From Mesorhizobium sp. L-8-3 (lineage in GTDB: Bacteria; Pseudomonadota; Alphaproteobacteria; Rhizobiales; Rhizobiaceae): a DNA stretch of 64,000 bases. Location: NCBI RefSeq assembly GCF_016756615.1, contig NZ_AP023262.1, forward strand, positions 2,044,501 through 2,108,500, read 5' to 3'. The position numbers and the translations under genes were made by a program. Positions 9,312 to 17,636 of this stretch are shown here, piece after piece; position 1 is the stretch's first letter; every line of letters begins with the position of its first letter. The notes beneath the pieces are model-generated. The model ran no database searches. It worked only from the letters and a program-made list of their open reading frames with translations, and had not been told where the DNA came from.

Positions 9312-9959
9312 TCAGGCGATCGCGAAACGCCGATCGAGCAGGTCGACGACGCGGGCGATGACGTAGACGATGATCATGTAGAGCAGGGCGGCGATCCCGA
9401 ATATCTCGAAGGGCTTGTAGGTCGAGCCGATGAAACGCTGCGCCGTATAGGTGAGTTCGACCACGGATATGGTGGAGACAAGGGCTGATCCCTTGACCAG
9501 GGCGACGGTGTTCACGCCGAGCGGCCGGATCATCAGGCGAGCCGCCTGCGGCAGCACGACCTTGCGCAGCGTCTGGCCACGGCTGAAGCCGATCGTGCGG
9601 GCGGCTTCGGTCTGCCCGCGGTCGACGGCCAGCACGGCCCCCCTGATCGACTCGGCCATATAGGCGCCGATGTTGAGGCCGAGGCCGATGACGCCGGCGG
9701 CGAAGGGCTCGAGATTGATGCCCACCTGCGGCCCGCCGAAATAGAGGATGAAGAGCTGGATCAGGCACGGGGTGCCGCGAAACAGGCTGACATAGGCGGT
9801 GCCCAGGGTCCGCAGGATGCGGGACCGCGACAGCTTCGCGGCGGCGGCGAGAGCCGCGACGGCGAGCCCCAGGATCAGGGCAAGCGCCGAGATCTCGATC
9901 GTCACCAGGGCGGCTCCCAGGAAGAACGGGAAGACGCGCTCGATCAGCGGGAAATCCAT
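9312..9959 (-). CDS. Amino acid ABC transporter permease (HisQ/GlnP type), first permease
   Basis: The 215-residue membrane protein carries the conserved EAARTIGFSRGQTLRKVVLP and FRGTPCLIQLF stretches of polar-amino-acid ABC permeases. The ATG at 9959 (MDFPLIERV) is chosen because it has a GGAG ribosome binding site and begins just before the first membrane helix; the frame stays open upstream to 10124 but codes for a charged, atypical extension that would overlap the binding-protein gene. It lies 121 bp after the binding-protein gene. Confidence 0.92.
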   Translation of the reverse strand: MDFPLIERVFPFFLGAALVTIEISALALILGLAVAALAAAAKLSRSRILRTLGTAYVSLFRGTPCLIQLFILYFGGPQVGINLEPFAAGVIGLGLNIGAYMAESIRGAVLAVDRGQTEAARTIGFSRGQTLRKVVLPQAARLMIRPLGVNTVALVKGSALVSTISVVELTYTAQRFIGSTYKPFEIFGIAALLYMIIVYVIARVVDLLDRRFAIA

Positions 9960-10080
9960 GAGGAGGCTCCGGATGACTGCTTGCGTTCCGGTCCAAGCAG
10001 GCTGGCGTGGTTTCGCCCACGCTTCACCTGCCCGACTCTTCTCCTGCCGCAGGCGGCGGCCGGCTGCCTCTATGAAGGCG

Positions 10081-10863
10081 TCAGCGGATGTCGCTGCCGA
10101 TCCACTCCATGGAGATCTTCTCATAGGCGCCGTCGGCCATCATCTCGTCCAGCGCCTTCTGCATCGCAGCCTTCAGCTCGGGATTGTCCTTGCGGATGGC
10201 GATACCGATGGCGACGCTGCCGCCCTCGATGTCGGGGGTTTCGAGCCTGCGCACCTTCTCGCCGGTCTGCTTGACGGCGACCATGACGGGGATGTTGTCG
10301 ACGACGATGGCGTCGACGCGCCCCGCCTTGAGCTCGAGCAGCAGTTCGGGCAGGCCCTTGTAGGTGCGGATGTCCCAGCCGCCCTGGGCCCGGGCCCACT
10401 TCTCATGGGTCTCGCCCAGCGTCACGCCGATGGTCTTGCCCTTCAGCTCGTCGAGGGTCTTCACCGCCGAATCCTCGGCTACGAAGACGGCGCGCCCGGC
10501 ATGGTAGTAGGGGCCGACGAAATCGACGACCTTCTCGCGCTCCGGCGTGATCGTCATCGAACCGACAATGGTGTCGTATTTCTTGGCGAGCAGCCCGGCA
10601 ATGATACCGTCCCAGGCGGTCGTCACGATCGTGCCCTTGACGCCGATCCGCTCGGCGATCGCCTGGCCGACCGATGCGTCGAAGCCGACGACCTCGTTCT
10701 TGTCGTTGACGAAGTTGAAGGGCGGGTATTGGCCGCTCATGGCGATCTTCAGTTCACCTGATGCCTTCACCGCCTCCAGGTCGTCGGCCCTGGCGGAAAC
10801 GGCGGCGAAGACGGAGGCGACAAGCAGGCCCGTGGCCGCGAGGCCGGAAAGCAGTCTTTTCAT
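10081..10863 (-). CDS. Periplasmic amino acid/amine-binding protein of the ABC importer
   Basis: This 260-residue SBP_bac_3-type protein has a signal peptide (cut after VSARA, about residue 26), the early ligand-binding signature SGQYPPFNFVN, and GFDASVGQAIAERIG. The family binds polar or basic amino acids and opine-like compounds; the ligand is not readable from sequence. It is the first gene of the eight-gene operon running down to 2814 and is divergent from a LysR regulator across 137 bp. The start at 10863 follows GAGGACACCCC. Confidence 0.93.
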   Translation of the reverse strand: MKRLLSGLAATGLLVASVFAAVSARADDLEAVKASGELKIAMSGQYPPFNFVNDKNEVVGFDASVGQAIAERIGVKGTIVTTAWDGIIAGLLAKKYDTIVGSMTITPEREKVVDFVGPYYHAGRAVFVAEDSAVKTLDELKGKTIGVTLGETHEKWARAQGGWDIRTYKGLPELLLELKAGRVDAIVVDNIPVMVAVKQTGEKVRRLETPDIEGGSVAIGIAIRKDNPELKAAMQKALDEMMADGAYEKISMEWIGSDIR

Positions 10864-11000
10864 GGGGTGTCCTCTTCCCTGGATGTGGAGCGCGGCCGCT
10901 GTTCTTCAGATGCCGGCAGCGCTTTTTCCTGGCGTCATGATTGCGTTTGGTGAAGCATTGCGCAAATAGATAATGGAAATGGAAGGCATAGATCTCAGGA
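10864..11000. promoter_or_regulatory. Divergent promoter/operator region between the catabolic operon and its LysR regulator
   Basis: The 137-bp gap between two divergent starts must hold both promoters. It contains a perfect 8-bp palindrome TTGCGCAA at 10958-10965, with a related half (TTGCG) at 10941-10945, in an AT-richer patch. This would suit LysR-type autoregulation and operon control, but the exact operator is inferred only from position. Confidence 0.5.
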
Positions 11001-11960
11001 ATGGTCAGCTCACGACTCGAAAGGCTGGTCTGGGACCTCGACTGGAACCTGCTGCGCACCTTCGTCGTCATCGCCGAAGTGAAGGGCATCACGCGCGCGG
11101 CCGAACGGCTGAACCTGAAGCAGCCGAGCGTCAGCAACGCCTTGCGGCGGCTGGAGGAGCGGGTCGGCCGCAGGCTGGTGGAGCGGGACGCCACGCGCTT
11201 CGAGCTGACGGAGGTCGGTCGTCTCCTCTACGAGCAGGGCATAGAGGTGTTCGGCACGATCTCCCAGCTTCCGATGCTCGTGCGCGGCGTCAGCGACGAC
11301 GTCACCGGCCATGTCAACATCGCGGTGGCGAGCCATGTCGTGTCGCCGCTATTCGACAAGGCGCTCGCCGCCTTCCACAGGAACCACCCCCGGGCCAGCC
11401 TGACCATATCGGTTGCGCCCAGTACCGAGGTGACCAAGCAGGTCCGCGAGCGGCGCGCTTCCTTCGGTATCTGCCTCGTCAGCCAGCGCGACCCCATGCT
11501 CGACTACATCATGGTCTATCGCGAATTCTTCGGTTTCTTCTGCGGTCCGGACCACCGGCTGTTCGGGCGCGAGGGGCTCACACTGGCCGATCTGGAAGGG
11601 GAAAGCTCGGTCTCGTTCCAGACCGACCACATCTCCGACGCGCTGCGGCCGGTGGCGTTGCTGCGCAGCGAGGCGAAACTCGATGCCGACGTCGTCGGCG
11701 TGTCCTCCAGCCTGGAGGAAGTCCGCCGCATGATCGTCGCGGGGCTCGGCATCGGACCGCTGCCTCTGCATGTGGCGCGCCGGGACGTGACCGACGGTCT
11801 TCTTTGGCGCCTGCCGCCCTACGACGCGCCGCCCGAGATCGACATCTTCCTGCTGGTCAATCCGGAGAAGACGCTGAACCGGGCGGAAGCCGCGCTGATC
11901 TCCGGCGTGCAGGCGCAGATTGCCGAGACGCCGCTGGCCGAGCGCATCTATGACGGCTGA
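11001..11960 (+). CDS. LysR-family transcriptional regulator
   Basis: The 319-residue protein has the LysR winged helix-turn-helix in residues about 13-72 (LLRTFVVIAEVKGITRAAERLN followed by QPSVSNALRRLEERVG) and a periplasmic-binding-like effector domain after residue 95. It is divergent from the importer/catabolic operon, the usual arrangement for a LysR activator controlling its neighbour in response to a pathway ligand. The ATG at 11001 directly abuts AGGA, so translation may be weak. Confidence 0.92.
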   Translation: MVSSRLERLVWDLDWNLLRTFVVIAEVKGITRAAERLNLKQPSVSNALRRLEERVGRRLVERDATRFELTEVGRLLYEQGIEVFGTISQLPMLVRGVSDDVTGHVNIAVASHVVSPLFDKALAAFHRNHPRASLTISVAPSTEVTKQVRERRASFGICLVSQRDPMLDYIMVYREFFGFFCGPDHRLFGREGLTLADLEGESSVSFQTDHISDALRPVALLRSEAKLDADVVGVSSSLEEVRRMIVAGLGIGPLPLHVARRDVTDGLLWRLPPYDAPPEIDIFLLVNPEKTLNRAEAALISGVQAQIAETPLAERIYDG

Positions 11961-12023
11961 GGAAGGATGACATCGACCGCTGGATCGCGCGACCGGATGT
12001 ATCGACATCCAGTGCCTTCGGTA

Positions 12024-14630
12024 TCAGAGCTCCCTCAGCACGGGCGCGGCCTTGTGACCAAGCACGCGCCACGTGCCGACGAGGCCGATGCCGACGGTCA
12101 GCGCAAGGGCGGCCACTACCGTGCCGACGGCGACCTCAGGCAGGAAGACGGACGGCAGTTGCATGATACGCGCGACGATGAACCAGGCGGCGATGCCGCC
12201 GGCCAGCAGTGCGAAGACGGCTGTCGCCAGGCCGATCAGCGCATATTCCAGTGAAAAGGCCGCGATCAGGGTGCGCCGCGTGGCACCCAACGTCTTCAGC
12301 ACGACGGCGTCATGGATGCGCGCGCGATTGCCGGCTGCCAGGGCCCCGGCAAGCACCAGGACGGAAGCGATCAGCGCTACGCTTGCGGCGGCGCGGATGG
12401 CCGTCCCCAACTGGCCGACGAGCCGATTGACGATGTCGAGCGCGTCCTTGACGCGGACCGTCGTGACGGCCGGAAAGGCACGCGTGACCGCATTGAGGAT
12501 CCGAGCCTCCTCGACCGGAGTGGCCTCCCTGGCGGTGAGCGTCGCCAGCCAGGAATGCGGCGCGCCGGCGAAGGTGTTGGGCGAAAACACCATGACGAAG
12601 TTGATCCCCATGGATTCCCACTGAACCTGCCGGAAATTGGCGATCTTCGCGGTGACGTTGCGGCCGAGCACATTGACCGTCACCTTATCGCCCAGGTTCA
12701 GGCCGATCGCCTTGCCTTCCTCGGCGGAGAAGGAGACGAGCGGCTCGCCGGAATAGTCCCGCGGCCACCATTTGCCTTCGGTGAGCGTGGCGTTGCCTGG
12801 CTTTTCCGCCTCATAGGTGAGCCCGCGGTCGCCGCGCAGGACCCAGGCGCCGTCGGCGGGAACGGTCATCTTCTGCACGTCCACCCCGTTGATCGCCATC
12901 ACCCGGCCGCGCAGCATGGGCACGCGCGCCAGCGCACCTTCCGGCGCCTCCTGCTCGACCAGTCGCGAGAAGGCGTCGGCCTCCGAGTTCTGGATGTCGA
13001 CGAAGAAGAAGTTGGGCGCGCGCTCGGGCAGGCTGCCGGCGATCTGGCGCCTGAGATTGCCGTCGATCAGCGCCAGCGTGACCAGCAGCGTCAGGCCGAG
13101 CCCCAGGGACAGGACCACGGATGGCGTCAGCGCCCCGGGACGGTGGATATTGCCGATGGCGAGCCGCAGCGCCGTGGACTTGACACGGGGACTCCTGCGG
13201 GCCAGCCACTGCACGAGCACGCCGACATAACGCAGAACGAGGAAGGAGAAGACCATGGCGCCGACGAAGATGGTCGCGATCCGCCTGTCGCCGGAGAACC
13301 AGATTGCGAACAGCGCAAGCAGCAGGGCGATGCCCAGTGCCGCCGCCGTGTAGGGCAAGCGCGGAAGGCCGCTCCCCTCGAAGCCCATTTCGCGGAACAG
13401 CGCCGTCGCCGGCACGTCGCGTGCGCGACCGAGCGGCAGCAGCGCGAAGGCGAGCGTCACCATGACGCCGAACAGGGCTGCAACGCCGAGGGCGGCGGGA
13501 TAGACGGACGCCTCGGCCGGCACGGGCAGCACCGAGGCCAGGGCCGCGGTCGCGGCGAAAGGCATCAGTGCCCCGAGCACCAGCCCGACCATGATGCCGA
13601 GCCCGGAGATCATCAGGATCTGGACGAGATAGACGGTGAAGACGAAGCCGCCGGAGGCGCCGAGGCTCTTGAAGGTCGCGATCACGCCACGCTTGCCGTC
13701 GAGATAGGCGCGCACGGCATTGGCGACGCCGACGCCGCCGACGACGAGCGCGGTCAGCCCGACCAAAGTGAGGAACTGCGAGAAACGTTCGATGTTCGAG
13801 GCAAGCGCCGGGGCCGCGTTCGACCGGGTGCGGACCGACCAGCCCGCCTCCGGGAACTGGGTCCTGGCCTGTTCGCGGATCGCTGCGATCCTGGCGTCGC
13901 TGGTCCCGTCCGGAAGCTGCAGCTTATAGGCGTGATGGACCAGGCTGCCAGGCTGAATGAGGCCCGAAGCGCGCAGGCCCTCCAGCGAGACCATGAGGCG
14001 CGGCGCGAAGCCGAAACCTTCCGACACCGCGTCGGGCTCGCTCACGAGCAACGCGCGCAGCTCGAAGGTGCCCTCGCCGAGCCTGATGCGGGAGCCGGGC
14101 TCGATGTTCAGCCGTTCGAAGAGGATGTCGGGAGCGGCCGCGCCGTATACGCCGTTCCTTTCGCCCAGCAGATACTCGCGCGACAGGGCAGGAGCCGTTT
14201 CGAGCGGGCCGTAGAGCGGATAGTCGCCGTCCACGGCCTTGACCTCGACCAGCGCCTGGTCCGACCCGTCCTCCAGCCGGGCCATCGAACGCATCGTGGC
14301 GCTGGCGGCGAGCGTGCCGAGGCGGCTCAGGAAGGTGCGTTCGGCGGCAGTCGCCTCGCGCTGCGTGAGCTCGAAGCGGATGTCGCCGCCGAGCAGGGAC
14401 TGGCCTTCGTCGGCGACGCCGGCCGAAATGGCGCGCGCAACGGAGTTCACGCCGCCGATCGCCGCGACGCCCAGCGCGATGCAGGTGAGAAAGATCATGA
14501 AGCCCGACAAGCCGCCGCGCATCTCGCGCAGCGAAAAGCGGATGGCGAGCCTGAGCGTACGGAGGTTAGTGCCAGCCACGCCGGGCGCAGCGGATGGAAG
14601 GGTGGCAGGCGCGTGCGAGCGGGCGTCCAC
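12024..14630 (-). CDS. ybbP: FtsX-like ABC transporter permease, YbbP-type
   Basis: The 868-residue protein has the double FtsX layout: a first membrane helix near residue 45, a large extracytoplasmic domain (about 70-260), clustered helices around 280-500, a second soluble domain, and a final bundle of three helices from about residue 735 to the C-terminus. With the ATPase at 15263-15970 and the divergent SGNH esterase it reproduces the E. coli ybbA-ybbP-tesA locus, a MacB-superfamily system of uncertain substrate, possibly lipid or esterase related. The start is a GTG at 14630 with GAGG six bases upstream. A 632-bp repeat cassette now separates it from ybbA. Confidence 0.88.
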   Translation of the reverse strand: MDARSHAPATLPSAAPGVAGTNLRTLRLAIRFSLREMRGGLSGFMIFLTCIALGVAAIGGVNSVARAISAGVADEGQSLLGGDIRFELTQREATAAERTFLSRLGTLAASATMRSMARLEDGSDQALVEVKAVDGDYPLYGPLETAPALSREYLLGERNGVYGAAAPDILFERLNIEPGSRIRLGEGTFELRALLVSEPDAVSEGFGFAPRLMVSLEGLRASGLIQPGSLVHHAYKLQLPDGTSDARIAAIREQARTQFPEAGWSVRTRSNAAPALASNIERFSQFLTLVGLTALVVGGVGVANAVRAYLDGKRGVIATFKSLGASGGFVFTVYLVQILMISGLGIMVGLVLGALMPFAATAALASVLPVPAEASVYPAALGVAALFGVMVTLAFALLPLGRARDVPATALFREMGFEGSGLPRLPYTAAALGIALLLALFAIWFSGDRRIATIFVGAMVFSFLVLRYVGVLVQWLARRSPRVKSTALRLAIGNIHRPGALTPSVVLSLGLGLTLLVTLALIDGNLRRQIAGSLPERAPNFFFVDIQNSEADAFSRLVEQEAPEGALARVPMLRGRVMAINGVDVQKMTVPADGAWVLRGDRGLTYEAEKPGNATLTEGKWWPRDYSGEPLVSFSAEEGKAIGLNLGDKVTVNVLGRNVTAKIANFRQVQWESMGINFVMVFSPNTFAGAPHSWLATLTAREATPVEEARILNAVTRAFPAVTTVRVKDALDIVNRLVGQLGTAIRAAASVALIASVLVLAGALAAGNRARIHDAVVLKTLGATRRTLIAAFSLEYALIGLATAVFALLAGGIAAWFIVARIMQLPSVFLPEVAVGTVVAALALTVGIGLVGTWRVLGHKAAPVLREL

Positions 14631-14657
14631 TTAGGACCTCATAGAGCGGTAAAGGGC

Positions 14658-14707
14658 AGGTGCGTCCTTCGAGGCTCGCTTCGCGAGCACCTCAGGATGA
14701 GGGAGGT
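14658..14707 (+). repeat. Left 50-bp inverted repeat bounding the tandem array
   Basis: These 50 bases are the exact reverse complement of 15256-15305. Each arm contains an internal hairpin (GCTCGC TTC GCGAGC). The sequence type resembles short repeats I associate with rhizobial intergenic regions. It begins 28 bp upstream of the ybbP start codon. Confidence 0.93.
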
Positions 14708-15249
14708 AGCGCATGACCGCTCGCCCCAACTGCCTCGCCCTTGGGGCTGCGCGTCGAAATCGTGAGCATCCCAGGATGCGGGAGGTAGCGCATGACGCTC
14801 GCCCCAATTGCCTCGCCCTTCGAGCTGCGCGTCGAAACCGTGAGCATCCCGGGATGCGGGAGGTAGCGCATGACGCTCGCCCCAACTGCCTCGCCCTTCG
14901 GGCTGCGCGTCGAAACCGTGAGCATCCCGGGATGCGGGAGGTAGCGCATGACGCTCGCTCCGACTGCCTCGCCCTTGGGGCTGCGCGTCGAAACCGTGAG
15001 CATCCCGGGATGCGGGAGGTAGCGCATGACGCTCGCTCCGACTGCCTCGCCCTTGGGGCTGCGCGTCGAAATCGTGAGCATCCCATGATGCGGGAGGTAG
15101 CGCATGACGCTCGCCCCAACTGCCTCGCCCTTGGAGCTGCGCGTCGAAACCGTGAGCATCCCAGGATGCGGGGGGTAGCGCATGACCGCTCGCCCCGACA
15201 TGCGTCGCCCTTCGGACTTCGCGTCGAAACCGCGAGGATCTGGGGAATG
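14701..15249 (+). repeat. Tandem array of seven ~78-bp units
   Basis: Units start at about 14701, 14780, 14858, 14936, 15014, 15092 and 15170. The first is 79 bp, the next five are 78 bp, and the last is clearly diverged. Each begins GGGAGGTAGCGCATGAC and ends GCATCCCGGGATGC, itself palindromic, and resembles a degenerate version of the flanking inverted repeat. Because 78 is divisible by three, several frames stay open through the array on both strands; these are not supported as genes. There are no unique spacers, so it is not CRISPR. Confidence 0.93.
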
Positions 15250-15255
15250 GCGGAA

Positions 15256-15305
15256 ACCTCCCTCATCCTGAGGTGCTCGCGAAGCGAGCCTCGAAGGACG
15301 CACCT
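15256..15305 (-). repeat. Right 50-bp inverted repeat, forming the 3' end of ybbA
   Basis: This arm is a perfect reverse complement of 14658-14707. It supplies the last 13 codons of ybbA and its TGA stop (15263-15265), so the ABC ATPase ends in the repeat-encoded tail SFEARFASTSG. Confidence 0.93.
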
Positions 15306-15970
15306 TCAATGCGCCCGGAACGCATCGCGACCTGGCGCGTGCAGCGCGCAGCCAATGTCGGATCGTGGGTGACCAGCACAAGCGTCATGCCGCGCTCATG
15401 CGCCTTGGCGAAGAGAAGGTCGGCGATCTGGCGGCCGGTGGCCTGGTCGAGATTGCCGGTGGGCTCGTCGGCGATCAGGATGCGCGGTTCGGGTGCCAGC
15501 GCCCTGGCAATCGCGACGCGCTGCTGCTCGCCTCCTGAAAGTTCGCCCGGATAGTGGGTGACGCGCTCGCTCAGCCCGACCGCGGCGAGCTCGCGCGCGG
15601 CCACCCGGAACGGATCCGGATGGCCGGCGAGCTCCAACGGCACGGCGACGTTCTCCAGCGCCGTCATGTTGGGAATGAGATGGAAGGACTGGAACACGAT
15701 GCCGATATGACGGCCCCGAAACGATGCGATCTGATCCTCGGTCCGGCCGTTGAGCAATTCGCCCGCGATGCGCACCGTGCCGGTATCGACACGTTCCAGC
15801 CCGGCCACCACCATCAGCAGCGTGGATTTTCCCGAACCCGACGGGCCGACGATGCCCGTCGCCTCGCCCGCCATGACGTCGAGGCTCACGCCCTTCAGAA
15901 CATGGACGGACGATGCGCCCTCGCCGAGGGTCAGCGACACGTCCCGCAATTCGATGACGGCTTCAGTCAC
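15263..15970 (-). CDS. ybbA: ABC transporter ATP-binding protein, YbbA/LolD-like
   Basis: The 235-residue ATPase has Walker [10 protein letters not shown], signature LSGGEQQR, Walker B ILIADEPTGNLD and the H-loop LVTHD, in the MacB/LolD/YbbA style. It should power the YbbP permease. The GTG start at 15970 faces the divergent arylesterase gene 61 bp away. The C-terminal tail after residue ~222 (GASFEARFASTSG) is encoded by the 50-bp repeat, so the native end has been replaced by the insertion; the catalytic core is intact. Confidence 0.9.
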   Translation of the reverse strand: MTEAVIELRDVSLTLGEGASSVHVLKGVSLDVMAGEATGIVGPSGSGKSTLLMVVAGLERVDTGTVRIAGELLNGRTEDQIASFRGRHIGIVFQSFHLIPNMTALENVAVPLELAGHPDPFRVAARELAAVGLSERVTHYPGELSGGEQQRVAIARALAPEPRILIADEPTGNLDQATGRQIADLLFAKAHERGMTLVLVTHDPTLAARCTRQVAMRSGRIEGASFEARFASTSG

Positions 15971-16031
15971 GGCGAAATCGTCCTATATGGAGGCTGCAGG
16001 GCGCGGTCTTTCGTCATATGGGTTGTGGATC

Positions 16032-16691
16032 ATGGCTTTCAAACGGAGCGGGCAGGCCTTTGTCGCCGCCATTGTCGTCCTTCTCGCCATCCTCACATCG
16101 GCCTCCGCCGAACCGTTGCGCGTCGTCGGTTTCGGCGACAGCCTGATGGCCGGCTACGGACTCGGTCCCGGTGAAGCTTTTCCCGAAAAGCTGGAGGCTG
16201 CGCTACGCAAGAAAGGTCACGATATCGTGATCGCCAATGCCGGCGTTTCGGGCGATACGACCAGTGCCGGACTGTCGCGGCTCGACTGGTCGGTTCCCGA
16301 CGGGACGCAACTCGTCATCCTGGAACTCGGCGCCAACGACATGCTGCGCGGGGTCACCCCTGATATCACCGAGAAGAACCTCGACGCCATGATCGCGAGC
16401 CTGCGGCAGCGCGGCATCGCGGTGCTTCTGGCCGGCATGGTCGCCGCGCCCAATCTGGGCTCCGACTTCGCCTCGACCTTCAACGCGATCTATCCGCGGC
16501 TGGCGGAGAAGTACGGCCTCCAGCTCTATCCGTTCTTTCTCGACGGCGTCGCCGCCGATAAAGGGTTCCTGCTTGCCGACGGCATGCATCCCAATGCTGC
16601 CGGGATCGACCGTATGGTGGAGAACTTCATGCCTGACATGGAGAAAGCGCTTGCCGCCGCAAGGACGGCCGGAGGTGCGCCTGCCGACTGA
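16032..16691 (+). CDS. tesA: SGNH-hydrolase arylesterase / lysophospholipase (TesA-like)
   Basis: The 219-residue secreted esterase has a clear signal peptide ending ASA near residue 26 and the SGNH blocks: nucleophile serine in FGDSLMAGYGLG, the glycine in the following VSGDT, GANDMLRG, and the Asp/His pair in DGMHPNAAG. It hydrolyses aryl or acyl esters in the periplasm. The ATG at 16032 is chosen because it puts the signal peptide directly at the N-terminus; the frame is open further upstream into the ybbA region. It is divergent from ybbA, as in many proteobacteria. Confidence 0.9.
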   Translation: MAFKRSGQAFVAAIVVLLAILTSASAEPLRVVGFGDSLMAGYGLGPGEAFPEKLEAALRKKGHDIVIANAGVSGDTTSAGLSRLDWSVPDGTQLVILELGANDMLRGVTPDITEKNLDAMIASLRQRGIAVLLAGMVAAPNLGSDFASTFNAIYPRLAEKYGLQLYPFFLDGVAADKGFLLADGMHPNAAGIDRMVENFMPDMEKALAAARTAGGAPAD

Positions 16692-16711
16692 GGGCATGGC
16701 GCCGGGCGCGC

Positions 16712-16729
16712 AGGAGGCAGCCTCCTTTT
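16712..16729 (+). terminator. Weak hairpin terminator after the arylesterase
   Basis: A 6-bp stem AGGAGG/CCTCCT with a 3-nt loop followed by TTT lies 20 bp past the stop. It is short, so termination efficiency is uncertain. Confidence 0.45.
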
Positions 16730-16916
16730 CGGGTGTTGACTCAAGCCGCCGATGATCCGGAGGGTCGAATCCACAGGCCTGTCACAAAGCTGGACGAATC
16801 GTCGGGCAGCTTGGATCCCGGCAGGCCCGCGGGACGACAGTCACGCATAAACAGCTTGCCCGGCCGGGGAATCGGTGATTCGCTGCGGCTATGAAGTTCG
16901 ATTCGGGGAGGGAGCC

Positions 16917-17510
16917 ATGCCGCGACTTTTCACCGCCCTCGAAATCCCGCGCGACGCCGCAATGTCGCTATCCCTGCTTCGCGGAGGTCTGCCGGGAGCG
17001 CGCTGGATAGACGTCGAGAACTATCACCTCACCTTGCGCTTTATCGGTGACGTCGAGGGCCATGTGGCCGACGAGATAGCCAATGCGCTCGACCGGGTCA
17101 GGCGCCCGGCCTTCTCGCTGACGCTGTCCGGTGTCGGCGCCTTCGGCAAGAAGCCGCACGCCGTCTGGGCCGGCGTCGCCACGTCGCCCGATCTCTACGC
17201 CCTGCAGGGTGAGATCGAGCGCATCTGCCAGCGGCTCGGACTGCCGCCGGACCCGCGCAAATTCGCGCCGCATGTCACGCTGGCCCGGCTCAAAAACGCC
17301 AATCCCGGCGATGTCGCCCACTATCTCTCGGCCCGGGGCAACTTCTCCACCCTGCCGTTCCGGGTCGGACGCTTCGTGCTGATGTCATCGCGCGATTCGA
17401 TCGGCGGCGGCCCCTACATCGTCGAAGAGGCCTGGCCGCTGCTTGGCGCCGATTTGCGCCAGCCGGCCTTTTCCGCCGGCTTCTCCGATGCTTCGCGGAT
17501 CATGCGCTGA
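16917..17510 (+). CDS. thpR: RNA 2',3'-cyclic phosphodiesterase
   Basis: The 197-residue 2H-phosphoesterase has the two HxTx motifs, YHLTLRFIG near residue 41 and PHVTLARL near residue 120, plus the N-terminal RLFTALEIP strand. It hydrolyses 2',3'-cyclic phosphate ends of RNA. The ATG at 16917 follows GGGAGGGAG; an earlier in-frame ATG at 16875 lacks such a site. Its last eight residues, SDASRIMR, are repeated at the end of the downstream cyclase, which suggests local duplication. Confidence 0.9.
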   Translation: MPRLFTALEIPRDAAMSLSLLRGGLPGARWIDVENYHLTLRFIGDVEGHVADEIANALDRVRRPAFSLTLSGVGAFGKKPHAVWAGVATSPDLYALQGEIERICQRLGLPPDPRKFAPHVTLARLKNANPGDVAHYLSARGNFSTLPFRVGRFVLMSSRDSIGGGPYIVEEAWPLLGADLRQPAFSAGFSDASRIMR

Positions 17511-17576
17511 GACGAGGCCTCGCCTTCGGCTTCCAACCCGCGCAGCGACACAGTCGGCAGCAGGTCTTGATCTTGC

Positions 17577-17622
17577 GCATGTCTTTTGTCCCGAAACCAC
17601 TGCACACTATCGGGAGACATGC
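17577..17622 (+). repeat. Two-hairpin dispersed repeat, partial copy 1
   Basis: This holds the distal hairpin (GCATGTC ... CCCGAAA ... GGGAGACATGC) of the repeat family also found near 41020, 41815, 47832 and 48890. The proximal hairpin is degraded here. It sits immediately upstream of the soluble cyclase gene. Confidence 0.8.
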
Positions 17623-17636
17623 TTTATCCTGGTTCG

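Noticed and set aside
12312..14765. 817-aa plus-strand open frame
   Set aside because: It is antisense to ybbP, very rich in Arg/Gly/His/Asp, and resembles no family.
14701..15249. CRISPR array
   Set aside because: The units are contiguous tandem repeats without unique spacers, the unit is too long, and no cas gene is present.
14631..15381. Repeat-peptide open frames across the 78-bp array (e.g. MRYLPHPGMLTVSTRS)
   Set aside because: The unit length is a multiple of three, so several frames stay open on both strands. No ribosome binding site pattern or family supports a protein.
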